Positions 15,137 to 24,352 of a stretch of 64,000 bases of DNA are shown here, one piece after another. Position 1 is the first letter of the stretch. Each line of letters opens with the position of its first letter. The notes beneath the pieces were generated by a model. That model saw only the letters and a program-made list of their open reading frames with translations, made no database searches and was not told the origin of the DNA. The stretch is from an uncultured Bacteroidota bacterium (lineage in GTDB: Bacteria; Bacteroidota; Bacteroidia; Bacteroidales; P3), in assembly GCA_902776365.1 (NCBI GenBank), contig CACYPU010000002.1, positions 195,180-259,179 of the forward strand, written 5' to 3'. The position numbers and the translations under genes are program-made.

Positions 15137-15703
15137 ATGATACAGAGAATTCAATCGTTATGGTTGGCACTGGCGGTGGTTTGCATCGGCTTGTGCTTCT
15201 TGTTCCCCGTGGCAAAGTATCAATATGCCGACAAACCCGAGCAAGGTCAACGTCTTGAGTCGCGACTTGATTTGGTGGCCAAGGATAATCCCGATGCTGG
15301 GAATCTCTTGAAACCAGGTGTTACAGTGGTTCCATTCAACCAGAGCAAGACAGATATGACCACATGGCCGTTGGTGACGCTTGCCATCGTGTCGGGCGTA
15401 ATAGGTTTGCTCTGCATCTTCCTCTTCAAGAACCGTCGTTTGCAGATGCGTCTGGCAACACTGGGATTTATGACCACCTTGGCTTATGTTTTCCTGCTGT
15501 TTTTCTGGGCGGTGGACAAGTATGCCGATATGCTTTCTAACAACGGGATGCTGAAGCAGTTTCTGAGCGAGGCAAAACCCGATGTGTCGTGGGGTGCTGG
15601 CGCCTTCATCCCCATGGCGGCGCTGGTGTTCTTCTTCCTGGCACAGCGTGCCATCCGCAAGGACGAAGCCATGGTGCGTGCCGCTGACAGACTGAGAGGG
15701 TAA
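15137..15703 (+). CDS. DUF4293 membrane protein
   Basis: A 188-residue integral membrane protein with four helices (about residues 7-25, 74-97, 107-128, 152-172). The start MIQRIQSLWLALA is typical of the Bacteroidota DUF4293 family. Function unknown. It lies 5 nt after the DoxX gene and 6 nt before tsaE, inside the operon. Confidence 0.82.
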   Translation: MIQRIQSLWLALAVVCIGLCFLFPVAKYQYADKPEQGQRLESRLDLVAKDNPDAGNLLKPGVTVVPFNQSKTDMTTWPLVTLAIVSGVIGLLCIFLFKNRRLQMRLATLGFMTTLAYVFLLFFWAVDKYADMLSNNGMLKQFLSEAKPDVSWGAGAFIPMAALVFFFLAQRAIRKDEAMVRAADRLRG

Positions 15704-15709
15704 TGGTTA

Positions 15710-16165
15710 ATGATTAACGTAGAGATTAGCGATATAGGGCAGCTGCCAGAAGTGGCACGGAATTTGCTGGAGACATTCAGTGAGGAGCGCTTTTTCGCCT
15801 TCTTCGGCAAGATGGGGGTGGGGAAGACCACACTCATCAAAGAGCTCTGTGCAGCACTGGGGGTGGAGGACAATGTGTGTAGTCCGACGTTCGCCATTGT
15901 GAACGAATATAAAATCGTACGCGACCGAAGCGGAGCGAATGATTTTATTGAGGGCGAGCCGGTCTATCACTTCGACTTCTACCGTCTGAAGTCGCTGGCG
16001 GAAGCTTATGATATCGGCTATGAGGAATACTTCTATAGTGGATACTACTGCTTCACGGAGTGGACAGAGAAGATAGAGGAATTGCTGCCGGAACGCTATG
16101 TCAGGGTGGAGATAGAGGAACACGACGGGCGGAGAACACTGACGGCGGAGGTAAGAGGTGAATGA
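15710..16165 (+). CDS. tsaE: tRNA t6A37 biosynthesis ATPase TsaE
   Basis: A 151-residue P-loop protein that works with TsaB/TsaD to form threonylcarbamoyladenosine at position 37 of ANN-decoding tRNAs. Walker A is GKMGVGKTT; further family marks are CSPTFAIVNEY, YHFDFYRLKS and FTEWTEKIEELLPERYVRVEI. Length is normal. The start codon lies within a short TTAATGATTAAC stretch. mtaB, which acts on t6A, is elsewhere in the window. Confidence 0.95.
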   Translation: MINVEISDIGQLPEVARNLLETFSEERFFAFFGKMGVGKTTLIKELCAALGVEDNVCSPTFAIVNEYKIVRDRSGANDFIEGEPVYHFDFYRLKSLAEAYDIGYEEYFYSGYYCFTEWTEKIEELLPERYVRVEIEEHDGRRTLTAEVRGE

Positions 16166-16193
16166 CATTTAATATTGTATACATTAATATATA

Positions 16194-16547
16194 ATGAATA
16201 ATAGAGATAAAGAATCGGAGGTGCTGGCGCGTTTGGCGGCTCACGCCCTCGACGAGAAGAAAGCTGAAGATGTGCGCATCCTCGACCTGAGGAAGGTCCA
16301 CGGTGCTCCGGCCGAATTTTTTGTCATCGCGTCGGGTAACGTACCGTCGCATGTCAGCGCACTGAGCGACAGCGTGTTTGAGACGGTGAAGAAGGCAACT
16401 GGTCTTAATCCTCACAAAATCGAAGGTTACAACAATGCCGAGTGGGTGCTGATGGACTATTTCGATGTAGTTGTACATATCTTCCAGAAAGAAAAACGAG
16501 CTTTCTACCGTCTCGACGAGCTTTGGAGCGACGGTGAGGAGATATAA
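16194..16547 (+). CDS. rsfS: Ribosome silencing factor RsfS
   Basis: A 117-residue protein that binds ribosomal protein uL14 and blocks subunit joining in starvation. Motifs are KKAEDVRILDLRKV, FFVIASGNVPSHVSALSD, GYNNAEWVLMDYFDVVVHIFQ and RAFYRLDELWSDG. Length and order are normal. It lies directly before ftsH, a usual Bacteroidota order. Confidence 0.95.
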   Translation: MNNRDKESEVLARLAAHALDEKKAEDVRILDLRKVHGAPAEFFVIASGNVPSHVSALSDSVFETVKKATGLNPHKIEGYNNAEWVLMDYFDVVVHIFQKEKRAFYRLDELWSDGEEI

Positions 16548-16558
16548 ACATTTTTTAT

Positions 16559-18610
16559 ATGGCGAAACAACCCAATAATCTCAATCCCAAGAATATCCCG
16601 CAAGGGAAAAAGCCCAAGTCGTCGCGGGTGCTTTATATCATCTATGGCGTCATCATGATGGTGCTGTTGTTCACCATGTTCAACGGCGGTTCTGCAAAGC
16701 GGAGCATCGACTGGAGCAGGCTGGAGGCGATTCTTGAGCGTGGAGACTATGAGAAGATTACTGTTGTCAACCAGGCTGTTGCCGAAATCATCATAAAGGA
16801 TTCTGCCCTCAGGGTTAATCCCGAATACAGTGATTTGAGAGGAAAGAAGACTATGATGGGCGGCGAGGGCGTCCCGGGTGTGTACACGTACAATGTGGGA
16901 ACCCTCGAACATTTCGACCATCAGCTTGAGGAGTTCAAGGAGACGCATGAAGGCAAATATGTGAGTTATGAGAACGAGACCGAGAGTAGTGCCCTGAAGG
17001 ATATCTTTGTCTTTTTCGGTCCGCTGCTGTTTTTCATCCTCTTTTTCTGGATTATGAGTGCCTGGAGCCGCAAGAAGATGGGCGGTGACGGCGGTGGCGG
17101 CCTCGGAGGAATCTTTGGTTTCGGCCGCAGTACCGCCAAGCAGTATGATGCCACCAAGCAGATTAACGTCACCTTCAAAGATGTCGCCGGTCTCGCCGGT
17201 GCCAAGGAAGAGGTGATGGAGGTTGTCGACTTCCTCAAGAACCCCAAACATTACACCGAGCTCGGCGGTAAAATCCCCAAGGGTGTCCTATTGGTAGGCC
17301 CTCCGGGTACAGGTAAGACTCTTTTGGCCAAGGCTGTGGCTGGTGAGGCTGGCGTGCCGTTTTTCTCCATGAGTGGTTCCGACTTTGTCGAGATGTTTGT
17401 CGGCGTTGGCGCCAGCCGTGTCCGTGGACTCTTCGACGAGGCCAAGAAGAAATCGCCTTGCATTGTCTTCATCGACGAAATCGACGCTGTGGGCCGCGCC
17501 CGTGGCCGCGGCGGTTTCGCAGGTGGCAACGATGAACGTGAGAATACGCTCAACCAGCTCCTTACAGAGATGGATGGTTTTTCCTCCACCACCAATGTCA
17601 TCGTCCTCGCCGCCACCAACCGCGCCGATGTGCTCGACAAGGCTTTGATGCGTGCTGGGCGTTTCGATCGCCAGATTTATGTAGAACTGCCCGACATCGA
17701 AGAGCGCAAAGCTATCTTCGCTGTCCATATGAAGAACTTGAAAATAAATAACGACAAGAATGACGAGGGCTTTGTCGACCGCGATTTCTTGGCCAAACAG
17801 ACCCCTGGCTTCTCGGGTGCCGACATTGCCAATGTCTGCAACGAAGCTGCTCTTGTCGCCGCTCGCAAGAATAAGAAGAAAGTTGAACGTCAGGACTTCC
17901 TCGACGCTGTCGACCGTATTGTCGGCGGCCTCGAGAAACGCACCAAGGTGCTCTCCGACCAGGAGAAGCACACCATCGCCTACCACGAATCCGGTCATGC
18001 CTCGGTCTCATGGCTGCTGCGTTGGGCCAATCCGCTGGTGAAGGTCACCATCGTGCCTCGCGGCAAAGCCCTCGGCGCTGCCTGGTACCTCCCTGAGGAA
18101 CGCCAGATTACCACCTATGAGCAGATGTTCGACGAGATGACCAGTCTCATGGCAGGCCGTGCTTCCGAAGAGATTGTCTTCGGACGCATCTCCACGGGCG
18201 CCCTCAACGACATTGAGCGTGCCACCAAGATGGCCCAGGCCCTTGTCACCTACTATGGCATGAGCCCCGAGGTGGGCAATATCAGTTTCTACGACTCCAC
18301 GGGTCAGAGCGAATACTCTTTCGCTAAACCCTTCAGCGAAAAGACAGCCGAAACCATTGACCGCGAGGTACGTCGCATGGTTGAGGAGGCCTACACCAAA
18401 GCCAAGGAACTTCTCCTCAGTCACCGCGAGCAGCTCGACCAACTGGCCGCGCAACTTTACGACAAGGAAGTGCTCTTCCGTGAGGACCTCGAACGCATCT
18501 TCGGTCCCCGCCCCTGGGAGACACCGGAAACACCAGAAATACCTGAGACACCAGAAAATCAGGAAGTCCAGGAAAACTCTGAAAACACAGAAAACTCCAT
18601 CGAGCAATGA
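16559..18610 (+). CDS. ftsH: ATP-dependent zinc metalloprotease FtsH
   Basis: A 683-residue membrane AAA protease that degrades membrane and regulatory proteins. Two transmembrane helices (about 23-42 and 140-165) flank a periplasmic domain. The AAA module has Walker A GPPGTGKT, Walker [14 protein letters not shown] and the second region of homology with RAGRFDRQI. The zinc site is YHESGHA (HExxH). The C-terminal ~30 residues are a low-complexity Glu/Pro/Asn tail ([11 protein letters not shown]), an unusual extension. Its stop overlaps the cdsA start (ATGA). Confidence 0.97.
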   Translation: MAKQPNNLNPKNIPQGKKPKSSRVLYIIYGVIMMVLLFTMFNGGSAKRSIDWSRLEAILERGDYEKITVVNQAVAEIIIKDSALRVNPEYSDLRGKKTMMGGEGVPGVYTYNVGTLEHFDHQLEEFKETHEGKYVSYENETESSALKDIFVFFGPLLFFILFFWIMSAWSRKKMGGDGGGGLGGIFGFGRSTAKQYDATKQINVTFKDVAGLAGAKEEVMEVVDFLKNPKHYTELGGKIPKGVLLVGPPGTGKTLLAKAVAGEAGVPFFSMSGSDFVEMFVGVGASRVRGLFDEAKKKSPCIVFIDEIDAVGRARGRGGFAGGNDERENTLNQLLTEMDGFSSTTNVIVLAATNRADVLDKALMRAGRFDRQIYVELPDIEERKAIFAVHMKNLKINNDKNDEGFVDRDFLAKQTPGFSGADIANVCNEAALVAARKNKKKVERQDFLDAVDRIVGGLEKRTKVLSDQEKHTIAYHESGHASVSWLLRWANPLVKVTIVPRGKALGAAWYLPEERQITTYEQMFDEMTSLMAGRASEEIVFGRISTGALNDIERATKMAQALVTYYGMSPEVGNISFYDSTGQSEYSFAKPFSEKTAETIDREVRRMVEEAYTKAKELLLSHREQLDQLAAQLYDKEVLFREDLERIFGPRPWETPETPEIPETPENQEVQENSENTENSIEQ

Positions 18611-19449
18611 AAACCTTCTGGATTCGTACCGTCAGCGCCGTCGTCTATGTGCTGCTCTTCTTGGGCTCCATGTTCAGTGGTGTCCTGCTGGGCAACGAAA
18701 AAGTCGGCATGCTCATCTTCGGAGCTTTCCTGCTTTTCGTCACCATCGGGTGCTCCTTTGAGTTTTTCCGCATGGTGCGTCTTCAAGGCGCTTGTCCGAG
18801 CGAGTTGCTGGGCTATTTTTACGCAATCCTCACCCTGCTGTTGGTAATGTTTGTCCCCCTGATGGGTCTGAAGGGCTTTTCGGTGACACTTACCGCCTAC
18901 ACTCTTTTCCCCGCCATCTTTGCCCTTTCGGTTATCCTGCAGTTATGGCACCACAGCGAGCAGCCCTTCCGTGACGCGGCCTATACCCTGATTCCGTTGC
19001 TTTACATTGCACTGCCACTCTCACTAATGATGGCAGTGATGAGTTCTCATGGAGCAATGGTCCTTTTCTTGCTGGTGGCTCTTGTGTGGGTCAACGACTC
19101 GGGTGCCTACATCGGAGGTTCCCTCTTCGGAAGGCATAAGATGTGGGAGCGCCACTCGCCAGGAAAGACCTGGGAGGGTACCGTCTTCGGTGTGGCTGTT
19201 TCCATTCTGTTGGCTGTGTGTATTGGCCCATTGGTGACCAACATTGGCTGGTACCATTGGTTTGTCCTCGGTGTCATTTGCAGCGTCGTGGATACCCTCG
19301 GTGACCTCGTAGAAAGCATGCTCAAACGCTCTGTGAGCGTCAAGGACAGTGGCAATATCATGCCCGGACATGGCGGGTTCCTTGATCGCTTCGACAGCCT
19401 GCTTATCATTATGCCTTTCGCTTACGCCTATCTAACCCTTGTTGTATAA
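18607..19449 (+). CDS. cdsA: Phosphatidate cytidylyltransferase
   Basis: A 280-residue multi-pass enzyme that makes CDP-diacylglycerol from phosphatidic acid and CTP. The C-terminal signature is readable as NDSGAYIGGSLFGRHKM, SPGKTWEG, and DTLGDLVESMLKRSVSVKDSG with MPGHGGFLDRFDS. It is coupled to ftsH by a 4-nt overlap and followed by psd, so two steps of phosphatidylethanolamine synthesis are together. Confidence 0.95.
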   Translation: MKTFWIRTVSAVVYVLLFLGSMFSGVLLGNEKVGMLIFGAFLLFVTIGCSFEFFRMVRLQGACPSELLGYFYAILTLLLVMFVPLMGLKGFSVTLTAYTLFPAIFALSVILQLWHHSEQPFRDAAYTLIPLLYIALPLSLMMAVMSSHGAMVLFLLVALVWVNDSGAYIGGSLFGRHKMWERHSPGKTWEGTVFGVAVSILLAVCIGPLVTNIGWYHWFVLGVICSVVDTLGDLVESMLKRSVSVKDSGNIMPGHGGFLDRFDSLLIIMPFAYAYLTLVV

Positions 19450-19475
19450 CCCCTCGAACCAAAACCATACATTAT

Positions 19476-20135
19476 ATGAAGATTCATCGCGAAGGAAAGA
19501 AGATAATATTTTTCACCCTGGGCTTGTCAACGCTCATCGTGCTGCTCATGCTCTTCCTTGTCAAGGAGTGGAATGTGGTGCATTATCTCTTTGTCGCCGG
19601 TCTGGCGGTGCTCTCCGCCTTGGTGACAGCCTTCTTCCGCATCCCGCGACGCATCTTCACCGAAAGCCCATCCGAAATCATCTCGCCTGCCGATGGCACC
19701 ATTGTCACCATCGAGCAAGTATATGAAAAGAACTACATCAAAGACGAATGCATGCAGGTCTCTATTTTCATGTCTGGCACCGACGTGCATGTCAACCGTT
19801 ATCCTTGCGACGGCACCGTTGAATATGTCAAGTTCCGCCGTGGCAACTACTTCGTGGCCTCCTATCCCAAGAGCTCCGACCTCAACGAACGCACCGAGGT
19901 GGGTGTCCTCCTCGACAATGGCAAACGCATCCTCATCCGTCAGGTAGCGGGAGTTATGGCTCGCCGTATTGTCTGCTATGCCAAAGAGGGTGAGCGTGTT
20001 AGGCAAAACCAAGAACTTGGATTCATTCGCTTTGGTTCACGTGTAGACCTCTTCATGCCCCTCGACTTCCCCATCAACGTGGGTCTTCAAGACAAAGTTC
20101 GTAACGCCATCAGTCCCATTGCTGAAATAGTATGA
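19476..20135 (+). CDS. psd: Phosphatidylserine decarboxylase-family protein
   Basis: A 219-residue short-form (type II, archaeal-like) proenzyme. Two hydrophobic segments near residues 12-50 anchor it. The pyruvoyl-forming serine is in FIRFGSRVDLFMP, where cleavage at Gly-Ser is expected. Other marks are SPADGTIV, SGTDVHVNRYP and GERVRQNQELG. It converts phosphatidylserine to phosphatidylethanolamine. The stop overlaps the following gene by 4 nt. Confidence 0.92.
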   Translation: MKIHREGKKIIFFTLGLSTLIVLLMLFLVKEWNVVHYLFVAGLAVLSALVTAFFRIPRRIFTESPSEIISPADGTIVTIEQVYEKNYIKDECMQVSIFMSGTDVHVNRYPCDGTVEYVKFRRGNYFVASYPKSSDLNERTEVGVLLDNGKRILIRQVAGVMARRIVCYAKEGERVRQNQELGFIRFGSRVDLFMPLDFPINVGLQDKVRNAISPIAEIV

Positions 20136-20812
20136 TTGCCGACCAGATATTATACGAGGACAACCACTTGCTGGCCATCAACAAACTCCCCGGGCAGATT
20201 ACCCAGGGCGACAAGACCGGCGACCCTTGTCTTGCCGACCTTGTGAAGGCTTTTATTAAAGAACGCGACCATAAGCCGGGACAGGTCTATTGTGGTGTTA
20301 TCCACCGCCTTGATCGTCCCGTCTCGGGTGTTGTCCTGTTGGCTAAGACCTCCAAAGCCCTCAGCCGCATGGTGGAGAAGGTGCGTACCCGCGAGTTCGA
20401 AAAGCACTACTGGGCTGTGGTCAAGAACGCTCCTCCCCAACCTGCAGGTGCCCTCGAAAACTGGCTCGTCAAGAACGAGGAACGCAACAAAAGTTATGTC
20501 TTCTCCGTGGCACGCCCTAATGCCAAGCTGGCGCGCCTTGAGTACCGCGAAATCGCTGTTTCCGAGGGTGGCTATCACCTCCTCGACATCAACCTCCACA
20601 CCGGCCGTCATCACCAGATTCGCTGCCAACTCGCCAACATCGGCTGCCCTATCAAGGGCGACCTCAAGTACGGTGCCCCTCGCAGCAACGACGACGGCTC
20701 CATCTCCCTCCACGCACGCCTCATCTCCTTCGAACATCCCGTCACCCACCTACCCGTCACCATCGAGGCCCCTTGTCCGGCAATAGAAAAAATGTTTTCC
20801 CACTTGCAATAA
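20132..20812 (+). CDS. RluA-family pseudouridine synthase
   Basis: A 226-residue enzyme without an N-terminal S4 domain. The catalytic-Asp motif is HRLDRPVSGVVLLAKTSKA; LHTGRHHQIRCQLANIG and GDLKYGA follow. It modifies uridine in rRNA or tRNA; the exact site cannot be read from the sequence. It is translationally coupled to psd. Confidence 0.92.
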   Translation: MIADQILYEDNHLLAINKLPGQITQGDKTGDPCLADLVKAFIKERDHKPGQVYCGVIHRLDRPVSGVVLLAKTSKALSRMVEKVRTREFEKHYWAVVKNAPPQPAGALENWLVKNEERNKSYVFSVARPNAKLARLEYREIAVSEGGYHLLDINLHTGRHHQIRCQLANIGCPIKGDLKYGAPRSNDDGSISLHARLISFEHPVTHLPVTIEAPCPAIEKMFSHLQ

Positions 20813-20853
20813 AATGCCTGTTTGGGGTACTAAATATAATTATAAAGAATAAA

Positions 20854-23244
20854 ATGATAAAAATGAAAAAGATAGCGTTTGTAGCAACATTGCTGATACC
20901 TTTCACCTTTCACCTTTCGCCTTTGAAAGCCCAGGCTGTTGTCAGCGACGGCTTCGACCGCCTTGTGGTAAGTTATAAGACTCCCACGCCCGACATGCAG
21001 ACTGTAATTCATAATGCGGCCTACACTCTTCCCACCTTGCCGGGATACAATGCTGGTGGCGAGGTGGGCGCCCCGGCACTTCCGGTCCGTGGCGACATCA
21101 TCGAGGTGCCCTTCTGCACCAGCATCAGTGTGTCGGTCGAGAATGCTGTCTACGACACCATCCAACTCTCCAAATACACCATCTTCTATCCTCTGCAGCC
21201 CAGCCGCTCCAAGTCTGATACAACACATCATAACCTTATCTTTGACAAGAAAGTCTACGATGCCGATGCCTTTTACGGTCTTCCCTTGGCCGAGGTCGAG
21301 GTGATGGGGGTCGCCCGCGACCGTCGTTTGGCGCAACTTCGTTTCAATCCCGTGCAGATCAACCCTGTCACCAACCAGGTCGTTGTTTGTCGCTCCGCCG
21401 ATGTTACAGTCACCTATGTCGGTTCCGATGTCGACCGTACCCTTGAGCACTACCAGCGCTACCATACCCCTGCTTTCTCTGTCGGTACAACCCTCAACAG
21501 CCTCTACTCAAGCAATCAGGCAATCAAGCAATCAAACAATCAGGTAGTCCGTATGGTTATTGCTGTCCCCGATATCCTCCGCTGCAAGGCCATCGAGCGT
21601 TTTGCCGAATGGAAACGCCATCAGGGTCTCCTCGTCAATATCCTCTACTATCAGGTGCTCGGCATCAACACCAACACGGCGCTGGCAGCCCACCTCAAGT
21701 CATTCTATGACGACGCTTCTGACTCTGCTCCCGCCCCCACCTATCTGCTCCTCGTTGGCGACAACAACCAACTTCGTGCCTTCGATTCTCAATTGCCCTC
21801 TTCCGGTTATTGGTCCAGCGATCCCGGCAACGACCATATCACAGACCTCTACTTTGTTTCTTGGACCACGGGAGACGACCTCCCCGACTGCTATCAGGGC
21901 CGCTTCTCCGCTACCGATACCGCCACTCTGGCCTCCATTGTCGACAAGACGCTGCTCTATGAGCAGTACGCTTTCGCCGACGATTCCTACCTCGCCCGCG
22001 CCGCACTGGTTGCCGGTGAGGACAACGCCTCCCACACTACCTCGGGATGGAACGCCGACTATGCATGGGTTTACGCCGACCCCACCATGGACTACATTGC
22101 CTACAACTATGTCAACGCCGCCAACGGCTATACCGACGTGGTCTACTATAAGAACGATACCTCCTATGCGCCCAGCGGAGTCTCTGTCACCGGCTACTGC
22201 AGTTCCTCCAGCTCGGCCACGGCCCTCCGCAACCTCTACAGCAGTGGCCTGGGGTGGATCAACTACTCCGCGCATGGTGACTGGGACTGCTGGCATAAAC
22301 CCAACTTTACCATTTCCCATGTCAACTCCATGAACAATACCGGCAAGCCATCCTTTATGATTGGCAACTGCTGCCTCACAAATAAATTTGATAAATCCAT
22401 CTGCTTTGGCGAATCACTCCTCCGCCGTGGCAACAGCGCCGGTGCTGTGGCCTATATTGGTGGCACCAATTCCACCTACTGGCAGGAAGACCTCTACTGG
22501 TCCGTCGGCGTCCGCAGCAACATCAACCACACACTCTCGCCAAACTACAACGCCCAGCGTCTCGGCATCTACGACCGCCTTTTCCACACCCACTCTGAAT
22601 CCTTCGACAAGTACGCCATCACAGCCGGCGCCATCGTCTACTATGGCAACCTCTCCGTCAACTCGTCCTCTTCTTCGTCCAACATGAAGAAATACTACTG
22701 GGAGATTTACGAGCTCATGGGCGACCCCTCGCTCATGCCCTGGACCCGTCGTGCTGCCGACCTCGACATCTCCCTCGCTCTCAATGGACAGACCATTGCC
22801 GTCACCACCGTTGCCAATGCCTACGTGGCACTTGTCGACACCGCCACCCTCTCTCCCATCTTTGCGGCCTTCGCCGATGATAACGGACGGCTCAGCATTG
22901 ACATCTCCTCCGTCGCCGACCTGTCGGCTACACTCCTCTCCGCCACCGCTCAGAACTATAAACCTTATACCCGTATTTTTGCCACCAATCCATTGGGCGT
23001 CAGCGATATTGAAGATTCTCAGCTCTCAATCTATCCCAATCCAGCCACCGACCATGTGGCCATTGACGGCCTCGCTGCCGGCAGCACTGTGGAACTCTAT
23101 GACGCTCAAGGCCGACAGATTTCGGTCTTTAAAACCAATACTTCAAAATTTGAATTTGACGTCAGCACGTTGACGCCAGGGCTCTACCTTCTCCGCATCC
23201 ACACCCCCAAGAGTGTTGTTACCCGTAAACTCGTTAAGAATTAA
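20854..23244 (+). CDS. Gingipain-like C25 cysteine protease with type IX secretion signal
   Basis: A ~796-residue secreted protein. After a signal peptide (partly encoded by a heptad array, FTFHLSPLKAQA) comes a propeptide, then a C25 caspase-like domain. The candidate catalytic His is in NYSAHGDWDCW (about residue 474) and the Cys in IGNCCLTNKFD (about 506). The final ~75 residues (SIYPNPATDHVAIDG to TRKLVKN) are a type A sorting domain for the type IX secretion system. The start at 20854 (or 20863) is chosen to give a normal signal peptide. SSNQAIKQSNNQ, between propeptide and protease, is encoded by a 40-bp element. It could be PorU-like, but the size and the C-terminal sorting domain fit a general C25 protease. 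Confidence 0.88.
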   Translation: MIKMKKIAFVATLLIPFTFHLSPLKAQAVVSDGFDRLVVSYKTPTPDMQTVIHNAAYTLPTLPGYNAGGEVGAPALPVRGDIIEVPFCTSISVSVENAVYDTIQLSKYTIFYPLQPSRSKSDTTHHNLIFDKKVYDADAFYGLPLAEVEVMGVARDRRLAQLRFNPVQINPVTNQVVVCRSADVTVTYVGSDVDRTLEHYQRYHTPAFSVGTTLNSLYSSNQAIKQSNNQVVRMVIAVPDILRCKAIERFAEWKRHQGLLVNILYYQVLGINTNTALAAHLKSFYDDASDSAPAPTYLLLVGDNNQLRAFDSQLPSSGYWSSDPGNDHITDLYFVSWTTGDDLPDCYQGRFSATDTATLASIVDKTLLYEQYAFADDSYLARAALVAGEDNASHTTSGWNADYAWVYADPTMDYIAYNYVNAANGYTDVVYYKNDTSYAPSGVSVTGYCSSSSSATALRNLYSSGLGWINYSAHGDWDCWHKPNFTISHVNSMNNTGKPSFMIGNCCLTNKFDKSICFGESLLRRGNSAGAVAYIGGTNSTYWQEDLYWSVGVRSNINHTLSPNYNAQRLGIYDRLFHTHSESFDKYAITAGAIVYYGNLSVNSSSSSSNMKKYYWEIYELMGDPSLMPWTRRAADLDISLALNGQTIAVTTVANAYVALVDTATLSPIFAAFADDNGRLSIDISSVADLSATLLSATAQNYKPYTRIFATNPLGVSDIEDSQLSIYPNPATDHVAIDGLAAGSTVELYDAQGRQISVFKTNTSKFEFDVSTLTPGLYLLRIHTPKSVVTRKLVKN
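20899..20926 (+). repeat. 7-bp tandem array in the C25 protease signal peptide
   Basis: Units CCTTTCA, CCTTTCA, CCTTTCG, CCTTTGA, encoding FTFHLSPLK. Confidence 0.8.
21504..21543 (+). repeat. 40-bp element of five 8-bp units inside the C25 protease gene
   Basis: Plus-strand units CTACTCAA, GCAATCAG, GCAATCAA, GCAATCAA, ACAATCAG; the reverse complement ends in TTGAGTAG like the other copies. It is in frame at the propeptide-protease boundary. Confidence 0.85.
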
Positions 23245-23258
23245 GGATTTAAAATAAT

Positions 23259-24032
23259 ATGAAACTAAAAACAATTTTCATTCTTCATCTTTCATTTTTC
23301 CTGTTGTTAGCTTCCTGTGGCAACAGTCAGAACATCAATCCCGACGTCCGTGTCGACACTGTCAGCGCTCCTTCCACTAACCTCCAGTCAGTCAAGGATT
23401 CACTTTCATGGGGCTATGGCCAGTACCTTGCCAACATGGCGCTCCATGGCGTCTTTTTGGATACCGTCCTCAACCACGACATCGTTCTCCAGGCTTTCGC
23501 CTACACCTTGAAAGGCGGTACGCAGAACCATTTCACCGACGAGATGGCCGAGGAAGCCTATCGATTCATATACATGCAATATGTAACAGTCCTCCAGCAC
23601 CAAGCTAAGAGCATGGCCCAGCAAGTCGACAGTTTGCAGCAGATTTATTTCGACAATCTTGTCAAAACAAATCCCGCCGTCAAGCGTCACCAGATGGGCG
23701 ACCAGGCTTTCTACTACGAGGTCCTCACCCAGGGCAAAGGCCGCAAGGCAGGCTTTGCTGAACGCATCCGTTTCGACTATCGTAGCTTCAACCTCCTCAG
23801 CGGTCAACCCATCGACCAGACCTATGGCAACCGCGAACCTATCATCCATGTCGTCGGTAGCCCCATGTTCCCAGGCCTCATCGATGCCTTCCAGCTGATG
23901 ACTGCCGGCAGTATCTACCGCTTCTATTTCCCTTATCAGCTTGCCTTCGGCGCCGAGGGTTCTGGCGGAGCAATTCCCCCCTATACCCCTGTTATCTACG
24001 AGGTCGAATTGCATGAGGTGTACGACGATTAA
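23259..24032 (+). CDS. FKBP-type peptidyl-prolyl isomerase lipoprotein
   Basis: A 257-residue lipoprotein (lipobox LLLASC). An N-terminal helical dimerisation-like region (about 45-140) is followed by an FKBP domain with the reduced pattern QGKGRKAGFAERIRFDYR, FPGLIDAFQLMTAGSIYRFY and AFGAEGSGGAIPPYTPVIYEVEL. It is predicted to assist folding in the periplasm. It follows the C25 gene by 14 nt and may serve the secreted protease; that link is inference. The signal peptide is encoded by a heptad array. Confidence 0.88.
   Translation: MKLKTIFILHLSFFLLLASCGNSQNINPDVRVDTVSAPSTNLQSVKDSLSWGYGQYLANMALHGVFLDTVLNHDIVLQAFAYTLKGGTQNHFTDEMAEEAYRFIYMQYVTVLQHQAKSMAQQVDSLQQIYFDNLVKTNPAVKRHQMGDQAFYYEVLTQGKGRKAGFAERIRFDYRSFNLLSGQPIDQTYGNREPIIHVVGSPMFPGLIDAFQLMTAGSIYRFYFPYQLAFGAEGSGGAIPPYTPVIYEVELHEVYDD
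23275..23302 (+). repeat. 7-bp tandem array in the FKBP signal peptide
   Basis: Units TTTTCAT, TCTTCAT, CTTTCAT, TTTTCCT, encoding the hydrophobic FILHLSFFL. Confidence 0.75.
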
Positions 24033-24076
24033 AATGTCCGCTTTACCGTCGCTGCACCTATTATTTACCCTTTAAT

Positions 24077-24142
24077 AACACCTACCCAGCACCCTACCAA
24101 CTCCTATCACAGTAGGAGTTGGTAGGGTGCTGGGTAGGTGTT
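24077..24142. repeat. Perfect 30-bp inverted repeat with 6-nt loop
   Basis: The arms 24077-24106 and 24113-24142 are exact reverse complements around TCACAG. The arm reads AACACCTACCCAGC then ACCCTACCAACTCCTA. No T-run follows on either strand, so it is not a standard terminator. The left arm shows a loose 11-bp periodicity (ACCTACCCAGC, ACCCTACCAAC). It sits between the FKBP gene and the speA promoter in a 320-bp gap where nothing else but the promoter is seen. Confidence 0.85.
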
Positions 24143-24261
24143 GATAAGGCGATGGTATTGATTCTGAGGTGCTTGTGTCCTATTGTGTGTTGTAAATATT
24201 TGTTTTTCAGTAAAATGAAGGTGTAGTTTGTGTTATATTCTGCTTTTTTTGTATAAAAAAT

Positions 24262-24292
24262 TTTGGATGTAAGTAAATTAGTTGTATATTTG
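24262..24292 (+). promoter_or_regulatory. Promoter of speA
   Basis: TTTG (24262-24265), 19-nt spacer, TATATTTG (24285-24292); a full consensus match, about 60 nt before the start codon. Confidence 0.85.
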
Positions 24293-24295
24293 CAA

Positions 24296-24320
24296 ATCAA
24301 TCCGAGTGAGTTGGATTGAT
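24296..24320 (+). other. Predicted 5'-terminal stem-loop of the speA mRNA
   Basis: ATCAATCC and GGATTGAT pair (8 bp, 9-nt loop). The expected transcription start is within a few bases of its left arm, so the mRNA would begin with a hairpin. It might stabilise the transcript; that is inference. Confidence 0.45.
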
Positions 24321-24352
24321 AAAAATAATTGAAACTAATTAACTTAAATGTT

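Noticed and set aside
21504-21543. Possible CRISPR array from the short repeats
   Set aside because: Period is 7-11 bp with no spacers, units vary, and no cas genes are present.
20854-23244. C25 protease as PorU, the type IX sortase
   Set aside because: It has a C-terminal sorting domain and is shorter than PorU; no other por genes are nearby.
24077-24142. Inverted repeat as a bidirectional terminator
   Set aside because: Neither strand has a T-run after the stem.
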